64,000 nucleotides of DNA from Plasmopara viticola (taxonomy: Eukaryota; Oomycota; Peronosporomycetes; Peronosporales; Peronosporaceae). The position numbers were made by a program, and so were the translations under genes. Shown one piece after another: positions 34,180-46,559 of this stretch. The stretch covers positions 744,001-808,000 of the forward strand of contig MBPM02000005.1 of the NCBI GenBank assembly GCA_001695595.3, written 5' to 3'. The notes beneath the pieces are model-generated. The model was not told the DNA's origin and did not search any database. It worked only from the letters and a program-made list of their open reading frames with translations. The stretch's first letter is position 1, and each line of letters starts with the position of its first letter.

Positions 34180-37100
34180 GCTTGCTCACCCACTTTTTCA
34201 GCCGTCAAATTGCTCTCGCTCCGCCCTCCTCCCCGTCTAACGGGTCGTGCCGAGCTTAACAGTCACCGAAGTTTGCGTCAACTTGACAGGTAGGCGCTCA
34301 GAGTATTTTACTGTAGGTTGAACCCTACTGAACGACAAAACTAAAATAAAAGAGAACAAGCACAAAAAAGATAATTTTTACCTGTTAAAACATGACGGGT
34401 CCCCAAAGGGACAAAAAATGGCACCAGACATGGCGAAATGCTGCACCAAGAGCCGAATTTTCGCGTCCGGCTGACGCTATTTTTGAAAAGGCGGAAGCTG
34501 CTTTGTTGGATCCGGAGCGTTACCCACAAGCTAAGCGTTGCGCCGCTTTAGCTGGAGTACCCCAGCAGGTCTCTTCTGAACTATGCTTCCAATGTGGATT
34601 CCGGCTAGAGAGCTCACGTCTAGTTTTCTGATACGAAAATAACGATCTCACTCGGTTCAACGCCGCAGACACCGTTGTGGTCGTCTAATTTGGCCCATCT
34701 TCGTGACTTTGAGGCTATTCGTAATGCTGGAATTAGTTTTCAGTGCACCAATCGGGAGATGTGCAGAAAATTGGGTGGTGAAACTGTGACCATTTGCGAT
34801 CGCAAATTTAAAGTTCTTCCTTATTCCAAGTACGGTCACTGGTATTATGTAGACCTTCAGCGCCTACCAGATGACGCATCGGATGGCCTCATTTGTGACT
34901 GGTTTGCCCAAAAAGGTACACCTCCGGTGTTTATTACACCGGCTCATGTTATTGGAGGTCTTCGTTCACGCAGCCGCCGGGTGTATTTTAGCCAAAAAAT
35001 GCCTCCGGTCTCAGTTATGCTAAATAAGCGGGCCCCTCTTCGACAAATTCAGTTTTCAGGTCACGGCTTTTCGGTGGTTCACCACCGTAACTGGGCCTAC
35101 AATAACGTGGGCCCTCCCTTTATTAAGGAATTGGGGAGAAAACGTCAAAATTCGCAAATCTGAGCCTGAGATACCAAGTCGCAATTCAGATGTTGCTGGA
35201 AGCATTCCACCAGCGGATGACAATGAGAGTGACTCAAGAGACCATTCGGTAATGAGTGACGATTCCGGGTTGGAATGTGAGCCGCATAATTGGGATCACT
35301 TTGATTCAGAACTCGGTCCAGTTTTCTCAATGAAAGACATGAAGCCTACAATTATGGCTAGACCAAAATCAGTCTGGCCAAACGAAGGCGAGCCAAAATT
35401 ACCGGTGGGATCAATTACAGCGGCTGATTTTTCGCCTGCGCGCATTCTTCGGGCAAAACAATTGGTCTTTAGTACCGTTGCCACCCCGACTGTGGATTTG
35501 CGGTGATTGCCTCCCTCCCAATGGGAATATCGCCTATTTCCACTACAAACTCTTACGAATGGCTTTGAGAAGGCTCGGAAGGACCCATTCCGCCGGACCA
35601 AAATATCATTCTTTGGGACACAAATATGGACCCACCTCAGTCTGTGGCGTCTTTTGTAACGGTCTCGAGGGTGAGCGAAGAAATATTTAATGGGGCCGTA
35701 TACCAAGGCAATGTTGAATAATTAACTTTTTCTCAACTCTGCGCGGTGATTGTGGAATTCTTAGGATCTTTTACCTAAATTACTGACCCGGACATACTAC
35801 TACCAACGGTCCAAGCACAACCAAGCCTTCACCGAATTTTACTCGATTTGAGAGTGGATGCCAATTTTCACCACCTTCGGTTTAAGGCTTTTGGTCACGC
35901 GGTCCTCCGAAAGTTGGGCTCACATGATTACGCTTCGTCAGCAGATGGGTCAATATCAGGCCACGTCTCAGTACTTTACCCACACCAGACCGACTTTGAC
36001 TTCCAGTCACTTTTGGGTCAATTATGCCCTGAACAGACCCAATTCTGTTGAAGTTAAAACTGACTGAGGCCGATCGAGCTCTGCAAATTATTGCACCTAG
36101 CATCTATATGGACCCACTTAAATTGAGTGCGGTTCTCGAGAAGGCAGCATCGTCACTGCCCCACTCGTTGTGATTATTATGGGATAATTCAACTCTGTCC
36201 GCCATAATGAATACTCCCTTGACAGAAAGAATTTGGCTGGGCCACTTCCCTATGAATAACGCAAAACTTTTGAGTATATGCGCAAGCAGGACACTTTAGT
36301 GGACCCCCAGGTCTTCATTTACCCCTAAAGTACCATGGACTCTAAAGGGATACTCAATTGATGCGAATGGATTAAACAATGTATCACAACGAACCCTAAA
36401 TTACTTTTCAAATAAATTTCACATGGTGGGAATTCAAGAAACAAAATACACGGGTAACAAAGCTTAAAAAGAGCCCAATTTCAGTTGAAAATAGCTTCCC
36501 AGCTCGACACTAGTTTTTGATCTCACGATAATATGAAGACTTTTACAGGTCAAGCTGGTGTTGGTTTGTTATTGACACCTACTTGCCCTATCCGCAATCT
36601 TCAAGACGTTACGCGCCGGCACGTCACTTCTATGGATATCCTCTCCCGCTATTTCCTGATCCCGGGAAATATTGAATCGGCTATAACATACATTCACGTA
36701 CTATACGCTCCAGTTCAGCCGGGACACCGGGCTGATTTTTTTGGAAATTTGCCACGTCATTTTGAAGAATACAGTCACCATATTGTTCTGGGGGACTTCC
36801 ATACTGTCATTTCCAGTCGATTAGATCTGGCACGACACGGCAATCGAAATCGTCATCAAGGGCGCGATGAGTTGCTTGACTGGATGAGTTCAATCAGTTT
36901 GGTCGACTCTTGGCGACTCCAAAGCCCCCATCTCCAACAACTTACAAGCCCCAACTCAAGTTCAAGAATTGACTATACTTTAGATAGCTCTCAACTTTTT
37001 CACACGATTTTCGGGATATTAACCACGATTCCAAAAGCTTGGCAGGATTTGGCGACCATACTGGAATTTCTTTTCGACTTGGATATTCAATCTTCAGACC

Positions 37101-40100
37101 GTCAAAAAGGGCCCCATGAAAATGCCCAGTTTGGGTAATCCAGTTGCCTGAAGCTTGAGAGTATTTGCACAAAACCTTAAATGAGTTAGCAGACTCTTTC
37201 TGGGCTTCTTATTGGAATTCATATAATCCGGGATTCCTTTTAGATGAACACAAACGAAACGATTCTTTTATTCTGCGTGAGTTGTTCCTGAAGAAAAAAA
37301 ATGAACGCATGCGGGTACTTAAAAATCTTCACCTTAAAGTCAACGAACTTCAGCATCTGCACGCTCAGGAACCATCTAGTGTCCATCCGGACCGTATTAC
37401 TATTGCAAATACCAAGCTTAAAGAAAAGCTAAATGAACAAAAGTACTATTCGTCCAAGCGGGAGTTTACCTCCGACTTGGAATCCACTGAGCGCTGCTCT
37501 AAAAAAATTTCAGACCGCCAGCCATTCTCCACAAGATGCCCATCCCAGTGGATTTAATCGAAGACCTAGAGTCGACTTGTTCCTCTTTTTTGTCGTACTG
37601 GTCTGGGATTTACTGTTCGCCTTCGAAGGAATTTGGCCATAGTAAACCAAAATGGGATCCTTTTAAATTGGTCCAAATTCTCCAAGACACTAAATCGCGA
37701 CTTACCTTGACGGATCAGGCTTATTTGGACAGCCCCTTCACAGCTTTTGTGATTTATTGGGCGCTAAATCACACGGCAATCGGAAAAACTCCGGGACCGG
37801 ACGGCCTTCCTGTTGAATATTATAAGACAGATGTACCCCTCTGGAGCAGAATATTCGAAGTTATATATGCTGCTCAATTCTAAAATGACTAAATTTCAGC
37901 GGAGGGTTCAAGTCTCGCTTCTTTATAAAAAAGGCGATCGGAACTTTCCAGCCATTATCGACCAATTTCATTACTTAATGTGGACGCTAAAATCGGGCCC
38001 AAAGCTTTGGCCCATAGGCTGGGCTCCATATTGGGAAAATTACTTCACCCGGACCAATTTGGATTTGTACCGGGCCGGGGATATTCGCCACGCACATTTA
38101 CGGTTTCAAGCTTTGACCCAATTATTTGGGGGTGGCAATTCCCCGGCTGGCGCCGTTCTACTAGATTTCGCTGAAGCCTTTGATAGTGTCGTATGGGACG
38201 CACTCGATCTGGTTCTAATGCACTATGGATTTGGGGACCGATTCCGCCGCCGGAAACGAATCCTCTTCCCGGGTACCCTAATTACCCTGATGTTCAGTGG
38301 CAATCATTTGACCCATTTGAACTAGGTGCGGGGGTCTGTCAAGGGGACCCATTATCGCCAGCATTACTTGTGCTCTTTATTGAGCCTTTGCTTAGTTTCC
38401 TTCGAGTTCGTCTTCAAAATTATGGTCTTCAAAGGAAATCGGCCACTCACTCAATTAGTGATACTCACTCAATTTGTGACTCCGACTCACTCAATGATTC
38501 GACCGATACAGTTATCAGCTTTGCTGATGACTGCACCGGACTCCTACATGATTTACGCCATACCACTTACTTTTTAGCTCGGAAAAGGTTGGGGTGACAT
38601 CTTCCTTCCGAGCGCGGGGGCTAAATGCTCGCGCGCTTCGGGCAGGTGCTCTCGGGCATCTGCAGGTCTCTAACGAGTATCACCCTCGACGCGACGGTCT
38701 CCAGCACCAGGGCGCCACCTGGGCTCTTATCAAGTCAGAGATAAACAAAATAATGGAAGATTCTCACGACCTCGGTGCTGGCTGCACTGCCCGCCGAACG
38801 AGACCCGACGTATGCGGACACCACTCTATGCCGTGGACTAGCCAGACTGAGCCTAGCACGTGCATAACTTGGCAACGCGATAACGTAATACATTACATTC
38901 ACTTACTTTTTAGAATTGGCTGGGAATCTTTGTGAGGCCTCTGGGATGAGTCTAAAAACGGCTAAGACAGTAATCCTTCCCTTTCAGCCTTGGACTGCGG
39001 AAAATGAGCCATTACGACAAATCCTTCCATCACTGGGAGTTGTTGTGGTAGACTATAATGCCTGCACCAAACTTTTGGGTATTTATAACGGACCAATTCC
39101 TTCGGACTCTGATCGACTCCAGCATCTTATCATGGAAATGGAAAGCCGGTGTTCGCTATGGCTTCACCGCGCAAGGACTTTACGGGGTCAAGTTGTTATT
39201 TTCCAACAAATAAATCTACCTGTACTATGGTACACGGCCAGTGTTTGTTATATTCCGTCCACTAGCTGTCAAGATCAGCTTTCACGACTAATTTCACGCT
39301 TCATGTGTCGTTCAAAGTCTTCCAACGCTGTGGCCCGCGACTGGTGGTTCCTTCTTAGAAGTCAAGGTGGATTAGGCTTGAAACCTATCTTAGACTCAAC
39401 TAAAAGTCCTCAATTCACATGCTATGCAAAGTGATTTTAGCTGGTAGGAGGCCGGCTAATTTACCATCTTGGGCGGATCCAATTACTCGACTTTTCGATA
39501 CAGCAATTTCGCCTTGGGAACAAGACTATGGTAGTCTTTACGCCCCCATTTCTATTGGCCCGGACCACATGGTATCACACCGTTTCCATCGCTGGACAAG
39601 TCTTGGGTCGTATTGGCACTTCGTACTTTTTACATGGCATACTCAATTTCGCAAAAAATTACAAGACTTCAGGTCGAATTTGACAGGCTAACCATGCCCA
39701 CTCTAAATAATGTGGATATTTCCTACGGCAACTGTGGGAGAATTCTAGCTATAAGGCCATTGGGGTTAGTAAAATTACTAGCTGCCCAAGGAATTTTTAG
39801 GCCGGCGCAACTATACAAGGCTTGCCCAATACCTATCACGGCTACAAAGCTTTCCCGTTTTATAAGCCAATTTGGCTCGGGGCGGATTGTCAGCGCGATT
39901 TTATTTTATGCAACACTTTCTTGGACAGAGCCGGCTCTCTGCTGCGTTCACTAGACTCTTATCCAATAGGGCCTAGTCAAGTGCCAAAAATTTACGCCGC
40001 ACAGCATACCTGGACTTTTGATACTTATGAAATATCCGAGCTAAGTGTGACAAGAATTTGAATTTTTTTAATGAAATTTAATTCACCAGCATTGCCCCTT

Positions 40101-40397
40101 TCTCGACATGGCATCTCAGGTAGACCTGATACGACTATGTGGGCCCGTGACTACGAACTGGGTCGACATGTCTTGCCAGTCTACTCCGACCTTCTCTATC
40201 GGCTCCAGCACAACACTTTATTTCTCGGTTTTCGTCTTCAACATCTCATTGCTGCAGTTTCAACCTGCCATCATGGTTGTGGAATTCTGGAGACTGCCCC
40301 ACACTTGTTTTGGTATTGCGATTTTGCGACTCAAATTTGGTCTTAATGGCTCAATACTTTTTGAGGCTTTTTTCGGGCCACACTGGAATAAGAGTCA
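34180..40397 (+). mobile_element. Degenerate non-LTR retrotransposon (LINE) with APE endonuclease and RT
   Basis: A long, stop- and frameshift-ridden element. The ORF1-like region (about 34392-35510) includes a 162-codon ORF at 34675-35163. An AP-endonuclease domain runs from about 36330 (VGIQETK, later HIVLGDFHTV and SSSRIDYTLDS). The reverse transcriptase follows: [56 protein letters not shown] and ISFADDCTG, where FADD stands in place of YADD. A C-terminal zinc-knuckle-like CHHGCGILETAPHLFWYC lies at about 40268-40321. The 5' edge is uncertain. The 3' end abuts an oppositely oriented Copia fragment at about 40397. A SINE-like copy interrupts the RT region. Confidence 0.85.
38578..38899 (+). 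mobile_element. SINE-like retroposon, copy S2, inside the LINE
   Basis: A 322-bp copy with a perfect 14-bp target-site duplication, cacttactttttag, at 38564-38577 and 38900-38913. It ends in (ATTAC)n. Removing it would restore continuity of the LINE RT region from ISFADDCTG to the segment starting LAGNLCEASG. So the LINE was in place first and the SINE-like element is younger. This copy gives the most exact element boundaries. Confidence 0.95.
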
Positions 40398-41871
40398 GTT
40401 CTGCTGGGGGCTATATGAGACAGAGCGCTGGTGTACAATGCCGTTCTCTTGACATTTCCCCGCCATTTTCTTGTTTACAAACTCGGTTCCGTTGTCGGAT
40501 CGCAAACATCTTAGTCGTGCACCCCACTGGTTTTCGCATAACGTCAGAAACACCTTGAACTTGCCAGCCACTTCACTCGTGCTCTTGATCAGAAAAGTGC
40601 AACATATCGTGAAAGATTATTCAAAAACGCGAGAATGTATTTGGTACCACCCTTCGAGATAGTTCTCATATGCCCCATGACATCTGTGTGAACACGCTCC
40701 AACACACGTGTCGTCTTTGTCATTGAACGAGACGGAAACACCGTGACCGTCTGCTTGCCCTTCAAACACCCGACACACAATATTTCCACACTTAGCTTGA
40801 TAATTGGGATATCGATGTGTCCTGATCAGCGCATCCTTGCTGGGGTGCCCCATGCGAGTATGCTATAGTTCCCACTGGTACTCAGCCCCGTAACGTTCAA
40901 CGAGACATGCTTCTTTTTGCTCGCAGTCAAGGAAATACGACTTTCCAACTTTTGTACCGGACGCATGACGAACACAAAAACGCCACACTCATATCACGCT
41001 CTACCCCAACTGACAGTAACCTTCTGTCGAGTCCGGGAATGTGCAGAACTTCAACCATGCGAACGCCCATTCCGTTCCGACCAGTCAATTTCACCATGCC
41101 GGCTCCTTTAACATGCAACTTCTTCCCGTCTGCAATTGTAACTTCGATGCTAGCTTCTAGGCCCTTGTTATCAAACAAGTACTTCCTAAGTGGGATCATG
41201 TGGGAAGTTGCTCCACTGTCAATTAGCCATCCTGATGACTTCCCTTCACCAACAGCAAACACCGTGTCGTCGCTGTTGGATTTTTTACCGGCCGGGCAGT
41301 TCCGCTTCATGTGTTCAACCTGGTCACAGTTAAAGTACTTACCTTTGAATCCGCGAAGAAAACAAGTCGTACTCCATATGTACACTGCTGAGAAGTACCA
41401 CCAGCTGGCGTGACACATCAATTTGCTCTCCCGTAGTCTGTGGTCCCACTACTAGCTCGTCAAAAGAGTCCAGATGCTCTGCCATGCTATTTCCGCTTTC
41501 CATCTTGAACTCATGTAGTCGACGAGTCATCACAACACGATTGTGAAGAGTCGAGCGATTGTAAAAATCGCGGTGGGTTCCCCACGCCTCCATAGCACGC
41601 GTAGCCGACCGAATTTTGGTCTGGTGCTGGATCTCAACGCCTTGAGCAATGATGCCTAGTGCCTTGGCATCATTAACAAGCCACGCCTTCGTGACGTCCT
41701 TCTCTTCCTTGACGGCCATGATGTGTCCCAGGAGACCCTTCCGCGCCAGGGTCATCCCCATGTTGAGCTCCAAGTGGTAATAGTTACCACTTCCTAGGAG
41801 GACTTCGGTGCGCTTGTTCACATTGGGCGAGGACATTGCTTGAGAAGGAAGGCTTGTTGCGGCTGTTAACC
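40398..41871 (-). pseudogene. Ty1/Copia gag-protease-integrase fragment
   Basis: The minus strand holds the 5' half of a Copia polyprotein. Gag starts at an ATG near 41836 (MSSPNVNKRTEV) and has a UBN2-type body with HEFKMESGNSMAEHLDSF. A zinc knuckle FNCDQVEHMKRNC, with protease LIDSGATSHM at about 41208-41240, follows after a frame change. The GAG-pre-integrase segment includes MGHPSKD and CLKGKQ. The integrase has a DVMGHMRTISKGGTKYI catalytic segment, SDNGTEF and SYSPQQN. It stops at about 40398, where the LINE begins. RT, RNase H and the 3' LTR are missing. Several frameshifts are present. Confidence 0.85.
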
Positions 41872-41992
41872 TGTTGAGTAGAAAGTAAAAACCGAAGTGA
41901 ATATATTTATCTAGACCAATGAACGGCTACCATATGTAATTACTAATTGTGACGTACTTGTAAATACTGTGACGCCATCCGCCTGTTCAACA
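41872..41992 (-). repeat. 5' LTR of the minus-strand Copia element
   Basis: 121 bp, read on the minus strand, begins TGTTGA and ends TCAACA, a perfect 6-bp inverted terminal repeat. It is followed directly by GGTTAACAGCC, which resembles the primer-binding site at 61021 (ggttatgagccc). The gag ATG lies about 36 bp further. No second LTR is present in the window. Confidence 0.7.
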
Positions 41993-42169
41993 TGCATTCA
42001 GGGGTGTAATTTTAACACAGAGCCTCAGCAAGTCGCACGTCTACCAGTTCCCCGTTCTGAAGTCGACAGTCATGGGCACTTTGTGAGGTCGGAGCCTTGT
42101 TAGACTTGCCTGTGCCCCACAAGCACAGTGGTACACGTTTTTGGATCTTCTGACTGATCGAAGTTCTTT

Positions 42170-42960
42170 CTGAGTTCCTTAAGGCTGAAGTGATGCGGAT
42201 AAAACAGTAGCTGTGGAGCAGCAGAGGGCTTTGGGAAGTTCAGTCGACTGGAGCAACGAGGGATATTATCATAAAGGAATATTTCACCTTCCTGCCTATG
42301 CCTTATTCGATTATGAAGGCATCGTTGATCGAATTGTAAGCCGCGAGTTGCTCAATGAAGAGCCCTAGGTGGAGATCGAGAAACCTTCAGAAAATGTCTC
42401 TTCGCCGGCAGACGAGATTGCCCACGTCAAAATAGTTACTTCGCGCGCAAAGCTGAAAGTCCCACTAGACTCGGACGCAAAAGACGAAAACGAGGTTGCT
42501 ACAACATGGTTGAATGGGCTGGTTGAGCGCTACAATTCATTAAATGAGCCCAGGATATTGCCGATCAAGAGCCGGGTGATGAAGATTCTGTGCTACCAAA
42601 TTCGCGGATCGTTTCAATGCTATGACCCTGATACAGACGATGGCCACCGTAGAGAAAGTTACGACCGCAAAGATTTTGCTAATATTGATGGAAGAAAATG
42701 AATACACAATTTTTCTGCGTTGACCTAGAAGCCATGCGCGCTGTACTCTCAGAGTTTGACAGACACTTCGGACCTAAAGTGGAAATGTCGACGACCAAAA
42801 TTGAGTCGACGATCAAATTTGACGATCTGATCAAGTCGGATGATTTGATTACCTGAAGACACGCAGAAAACATCCGCTCCAGCGTCGCTTGTATGGCACA
42901 GCATTTTTTTATACTTAGCAAGATGTTTTTTGTAATGGCAGTCTTTAATATCTCCTGTTC
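42170..42960 (+). pseudogene. Gene Y copy upstream of E5
   Basis: Sense-strand copy of the array unit, co-oriented with E5. It contains FDYEGIVDR (42306-42332) and then an open frame at 42369-42701, which is the longest gene-Y ORF seen: SSPADEIAHVKIVT, then VATTWLNGLVERYN, and IKSRVMKILCYQI. A further open segment starts near 42700 (VDLEAMRAVLSEFD). A stop separates the first two parts and the 3' portion is shortened relative to the array. This copy gives the best view of the ancestral protein, which was not recognised. Confidence 0.5.
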
Positions 42961-42964
42961 CTAA

Positions 42965-43456
42965 TTGGACTTAAAGGTAGATGAAATATAAATTTCAGAA
43001 AGCGCTCAAAGCCTTAGATTTAGCGTGCAAGAATTCAAATGCGCTATCGTTAAAGCTCTGTCGCGGCAAAGTGATAGCATCCTGGTATTTGCAAATAATG
43101 ATAAACCGCACGACCTGACTCATACGCATCTCGGCTGCCTTCCGCCTCGTGATGCATGCTTCACGATCATTTTAAGACAGTATTTTACACTTGTGTTTAT
43201 ATGCCCTGTCAATAGTGTTTGGTTGCCGTTCACGACTAGAGTGCGTGCACTGATTGCGCCCGTGCAAAGTTTGTCGATGACTGTGGTCGTTGATGAGGCT
43301 GACGACATCGAGGTTTCGAAAGATAGGAATTAAAGACGTCACATGGTCATTATTGCCAAATACATACTAGATTCCTCAATGAGAATCTAGGCCCGACAAC
43401 ATTATTTCCCCCCTTTGCAATTGAGAGTGTATAGATCTCGTTCATCACCCTTGCTC
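42965..43456 (+). promoter_or_regulatory. 5' flank of E5
   Basis: Shared flank containing the VRALIAPVQSLSMTVVVDE-encoding segment (about 43215-43310), in the same orientation as the effector, as in E3. The part before it (43040-43135) matches the E8 flank in E8 orientation, so only the inner segment is inverted. Confidence 0.45.
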
Positions 43457-44744
43457 ATGCGCTTTCGCTACTTGCGCAGCGCACTACTGGCCGGTAACCT
43501 CGCAGCTACAGCATTCGCTGATTCGACAAGTGACAAATGTCAAGTCAGCTGCATTGCGTGAAGAGCGCTCACCCTGAACCGATCGCAATGACGTTGCTGC
43601 AACAGGGACGAATGTTGGCGATGAAGTCAGGACGCTGCCACTTCGATAGAAAATGACCATACCACATTTGTCAAGGAGCTTTGTCTAGACAATACAGAAT
43701 CTCAACGCAGCGCTCTGAAGGGATCGAGCAAAGTATACACCGCGATGGTAAAGCAAAAGTTCTTACCGGCGGGTTTCTTCCAAGAGATGGTAGGCGTTAG
43801 AGCAAAGAAGCCACTTTTGGTCACCAAATCTCGGAGAAGGTGGGCCTTCATTGCCAGTAAATCTTGTGTTCAAGTAGGCGAAATACCACATAAGTATATC
43901 GTTGAGGTGGTGTTGAATAAGTATGGCGCGGGACCACTTTACAAGATGCTAGCTATGGCGGCGAAGGACGAAAAATCAAAGGCTCTGGGCAAGTAGCTGC
44001 AGGAAGCACAAATTTATGTATGGCTTAAGAAGCAATACCAACCCCAAGATGTTTTAATCTGCTGCAACTCGAAGACATGTGGCAAAAAAACATGTTTGAC
44101 AGCCAGCGGTTTGCTACTTGGATCCGCTATATGAAGCGTCTGCACGAAGCCGCAATTGCGAACGATCTTGTTGACACTAAAGTAGATGGCTTTTGTGAGT
44201 TTACTGGATACGGCCGTTTGCTCAAGATGCTGACGTTGCCGAAGAACCTCCACACATCGCGTAGATTAGTTGCGAGTGTTAGAGTCAATTATGCTAGATG
44301 TTATGGTATCCTCGGACAAGGTCGTGTCCATGCTGCTGCAAGGTGTCAAACAAGAAAATGATCAGCTCACATTGCTCTTGATGTACGGACCAGCGAAACG
44401 TTTTTGAATGACTTACGTTAACAGGTTTCATGAGCGATATGCCCCTGACGGCGCATCGTTGTGTGAAACGCTTACGACAATTTTCGGTCTGCCGAAGCTC
44501 TTGACATTGCTACACGAGGCTGTGATTGCGCCAGATGAAAACAAAAGTTAGTATAGCGCTCTGATTATTCGAAGTTTAATGTTCGATATGGAAGACGTCT
44601 AGGCTGGAAACAAGTACAGATATAGAGCCAGACTTCACCAAGATACCGCGTGAAAATTGGCCGACGATCGGAGCTATTTGGATAGCATACTGGAAGTACT
44701 GCACGAAGGAAACTCATATATCAAAGGCGGATTTTACAGTGTGA
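43457..44744 (+). pseudogene. E5: decayed effector family member
   Basis: Begins with the family signal peptide at an ATG at 43457 (MRFRYL..ALLAGNL..ATAFA), but a frameshift follows within about 20 codons (near 43530). LREER is recognisable in another frame at about 43553. The body can be followed through SRRRWAFIASK, the YGAGPL segment, FATWIRYMKRL (44113-44145) and GYGRLLKMLTLPKN to an end near 44742, with at least four frame changes and several stops. It belongs with E3 and E4. Non-functional. Confidence 0.85.
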
Positions 44745-45197
44745 GGTTGGTTTGTAGAAGCATATCTTACGCAGCTTTGCTGATTTGTCAAACTTTGACT
44801 AAACGCTTACAGAAGGCCTAAGATCATGACGCAGATTGTATCGCTACTTCAAAATGCATGAATTAGTAGTTAAATGAATGTTTGTGACCAGTTTGGTACA
44901 AAGGCAAGAATATGCACATTGCATGGAGTCGCTTATGTGTGTGTTCTCAAGTACAAGTATCAATCGATGACGCTGAGACACAAATTTAAGAGCTATCCAC
45001 AATTTCGGATATTGCTCAGCCAGTTGTACATGCAATAAGAAGCAAGCGGTAACGCTAGCAATATTCAAGGTTCACAATGTATCAAACGATTCCTTCGTGT
45101 GCGTAAAGTACACCGAAAACTCTGGCGGATTTAATAGTATACCAAGTTCACTATTTCCGATTCTTTATTGCGCTTAAAGTTATTGATTAGCCTATTT
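44745..45197. other. 3' flank of E5
   Basis: Diverged family-type 3' flank (cgcttacagaaggc, gatgacgctgagacac). No gene seen. Confidence 0.35.
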
Positions 45198-45209
45198 AGA
45201 ATCTCGACA

Positions 45210-45540
45210 TGAAATGTATTGTAATGTATTACGTTATCGCGTTGCCAAGTTATGCTCGTGCTAGACTCAGTCTGGCTAGTCCACGGCATAGAGTGGTGTC
45301 CGCATACGTCGGGTCTCGTTCGGCGGGCAGTGCAGCCAGCACCGAGGTCGTGAGGGTCTTCCATTATTCTGCTTAGCTCTGACTTGGTAAGAGCCCAGGT
45401 GGCGCCCGGTGCTGGAGACCGTCGCGTCGAGGGTGAGACTCGTTAGAGACCTGCAGATGCCCGAGAGCACCTGCCCGAAGCGCGCGAGCATTTAGCCCCC
45501 GCGCTTGGAAGGAGGGCGTCACCCCAACCTTTTCCAAGCA
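45210..45540 (-). mobile_element. SINE-like retroposon, copy S3
   Basis: Minus-strand copy with a 12-bp target-site duplication, agaatctcgaca, at 45198-45209 and 45541-45552, and a (TACAT)n-type tail at its left end. It shares the CACCGGGCGCC variant with S1, so S1 and S3 form a subgroup. Confidence 0.88.
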
Positions 45541-45552
45541 AGAATCTCGACA

Positions 45553-46046
45553 CAATTGCAAAGTCTAAAATTTGATTATACCGCATGCTATTGATATCCC
45601 CACAACCACCAAATCTCTAGAAGAAAGCTATCGCTTGTTATCAGGCCACCACGGCAACATGATAGTTTTTTTGTTTGGCACGTTTTATTGAAGCGCCTCT
45701 GTTTTTGCAGCAGCCTTCTACCTTTTCCTTTTTTGCAAGCTCCTTGGTTCAACAGCCATTCTCATTTTAAGTGCTTGGCGTGGGACTCATCTGCCACGAC
45801 TGGTGCAGCTTTGAACCTACATCGAATTCCACAAGTATATCGATACAGTATGCCCCGCGTCAGTTGCCACCCGCAAACAAAGAAATTTGAAGGGTGGAAA
45901 CTAAGATGCCATATGGTCGGGTTTTTATTGTCGTACGAATCAAAATTCTACATTGTGTACCCATATCCAAACCTACCAATAATTTACCGGACTTCTAATG
46001 GGATGAGCAGTGACAGGCAGGCGTGGACATGGCAGTTATCCACAGG
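45553..46046. other. Unassigned stretch
   Basis: A + strand ORF of 155 codons (45688-46155) begins here but runs into a minisatellite and shows no recognisable motif. It is considered incidental. Confidence 0.3.
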
Positions 46047-46150
46047 CAGGTGCGGGCATGGGTACGTACAGCCAGGTGCGGGCACGGGAACGTGTAGGCA
46101 GGTGCGGGCACGGGAACGTATAGGCAGGTGCGGGCATGAGTGGGTACGGC
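46047..46150. repeat. 26-bp GC-rich minisatellite, four copies
   Basis: Four adjacent 26-bp repeats with consensus start caggtgcgggcacggg and end acgtgtagg, in an otherwise AT-richer region. The middle two are almost identical; the outer two are more diverged. A possible fifth, more degenerate copy precedes them at 46020-46046. Confidence 0.85.
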
Positions 46151-46189
46151 ATTAGTGAAAAACACCCTCTCTTTGAACACAGAACTGGT

Positions 46190-46330
46190 CCAGTCCATGA
46201 GTGTCGGGACTCGAGTCTCGAAACTCGAGTTCTCCAGTCTCTGCACGAACAAGTAACGAATGAAAGCGCGCTGTAATCTCAACGACCGTGGCCGTTTGCT
46301 TGTCGTACATTCCTGATGGGTAACTCTACG
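46190..46330 (-). repeat. Distal effector-flank segment (E6 copy)
   Basis: The minus strand reads ITARFHSLLVRAETGELE, matching the frames near 3133 (+) and 59060-59125 (-). It is located downstream of E6, equivalent to its position at E1 and E8. Confidence 0.5.
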
Positions 46331-46559
46331 TCTCAGCTTGGCCGCTGGCGAGCCACAAGCGTGGCACTTCAAGCAGCGCCCACTAGAAAGATGTACAAAT
46401 TCTATTTTAAAGAACTGCAAGAGCAATTACTCTATTCTAAAGAGTTTTTCTTAGAACTGCAATCATCAATTATTCTATTTCAAAAGATTTATTCAATTAA
46501 AGAGGACGTTCGATAGTGCCCTCAATCGATACATGTCATAAATCAACTCAATTACGTTG

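Noticed and set aside
36062..36072. Possible tRNA or snRNA genes
   Set aside because: A few gttcaa/gttcga-like strings were inspected (for example near 37900 and 24497), but they fall inside coding remnants and no cloverleaf could be built.
38594..38935. 113-codon ORF within the LINE
   Set aside because: It is the body of the SINE-like insertion plus its junction. The equivalent frames in the other copies end at different places.
45688..46155. 155-codon + ORF
   Set aside because: Crosses the minisatellite and shows no motif; length there is explained by the GC-rich repeats.
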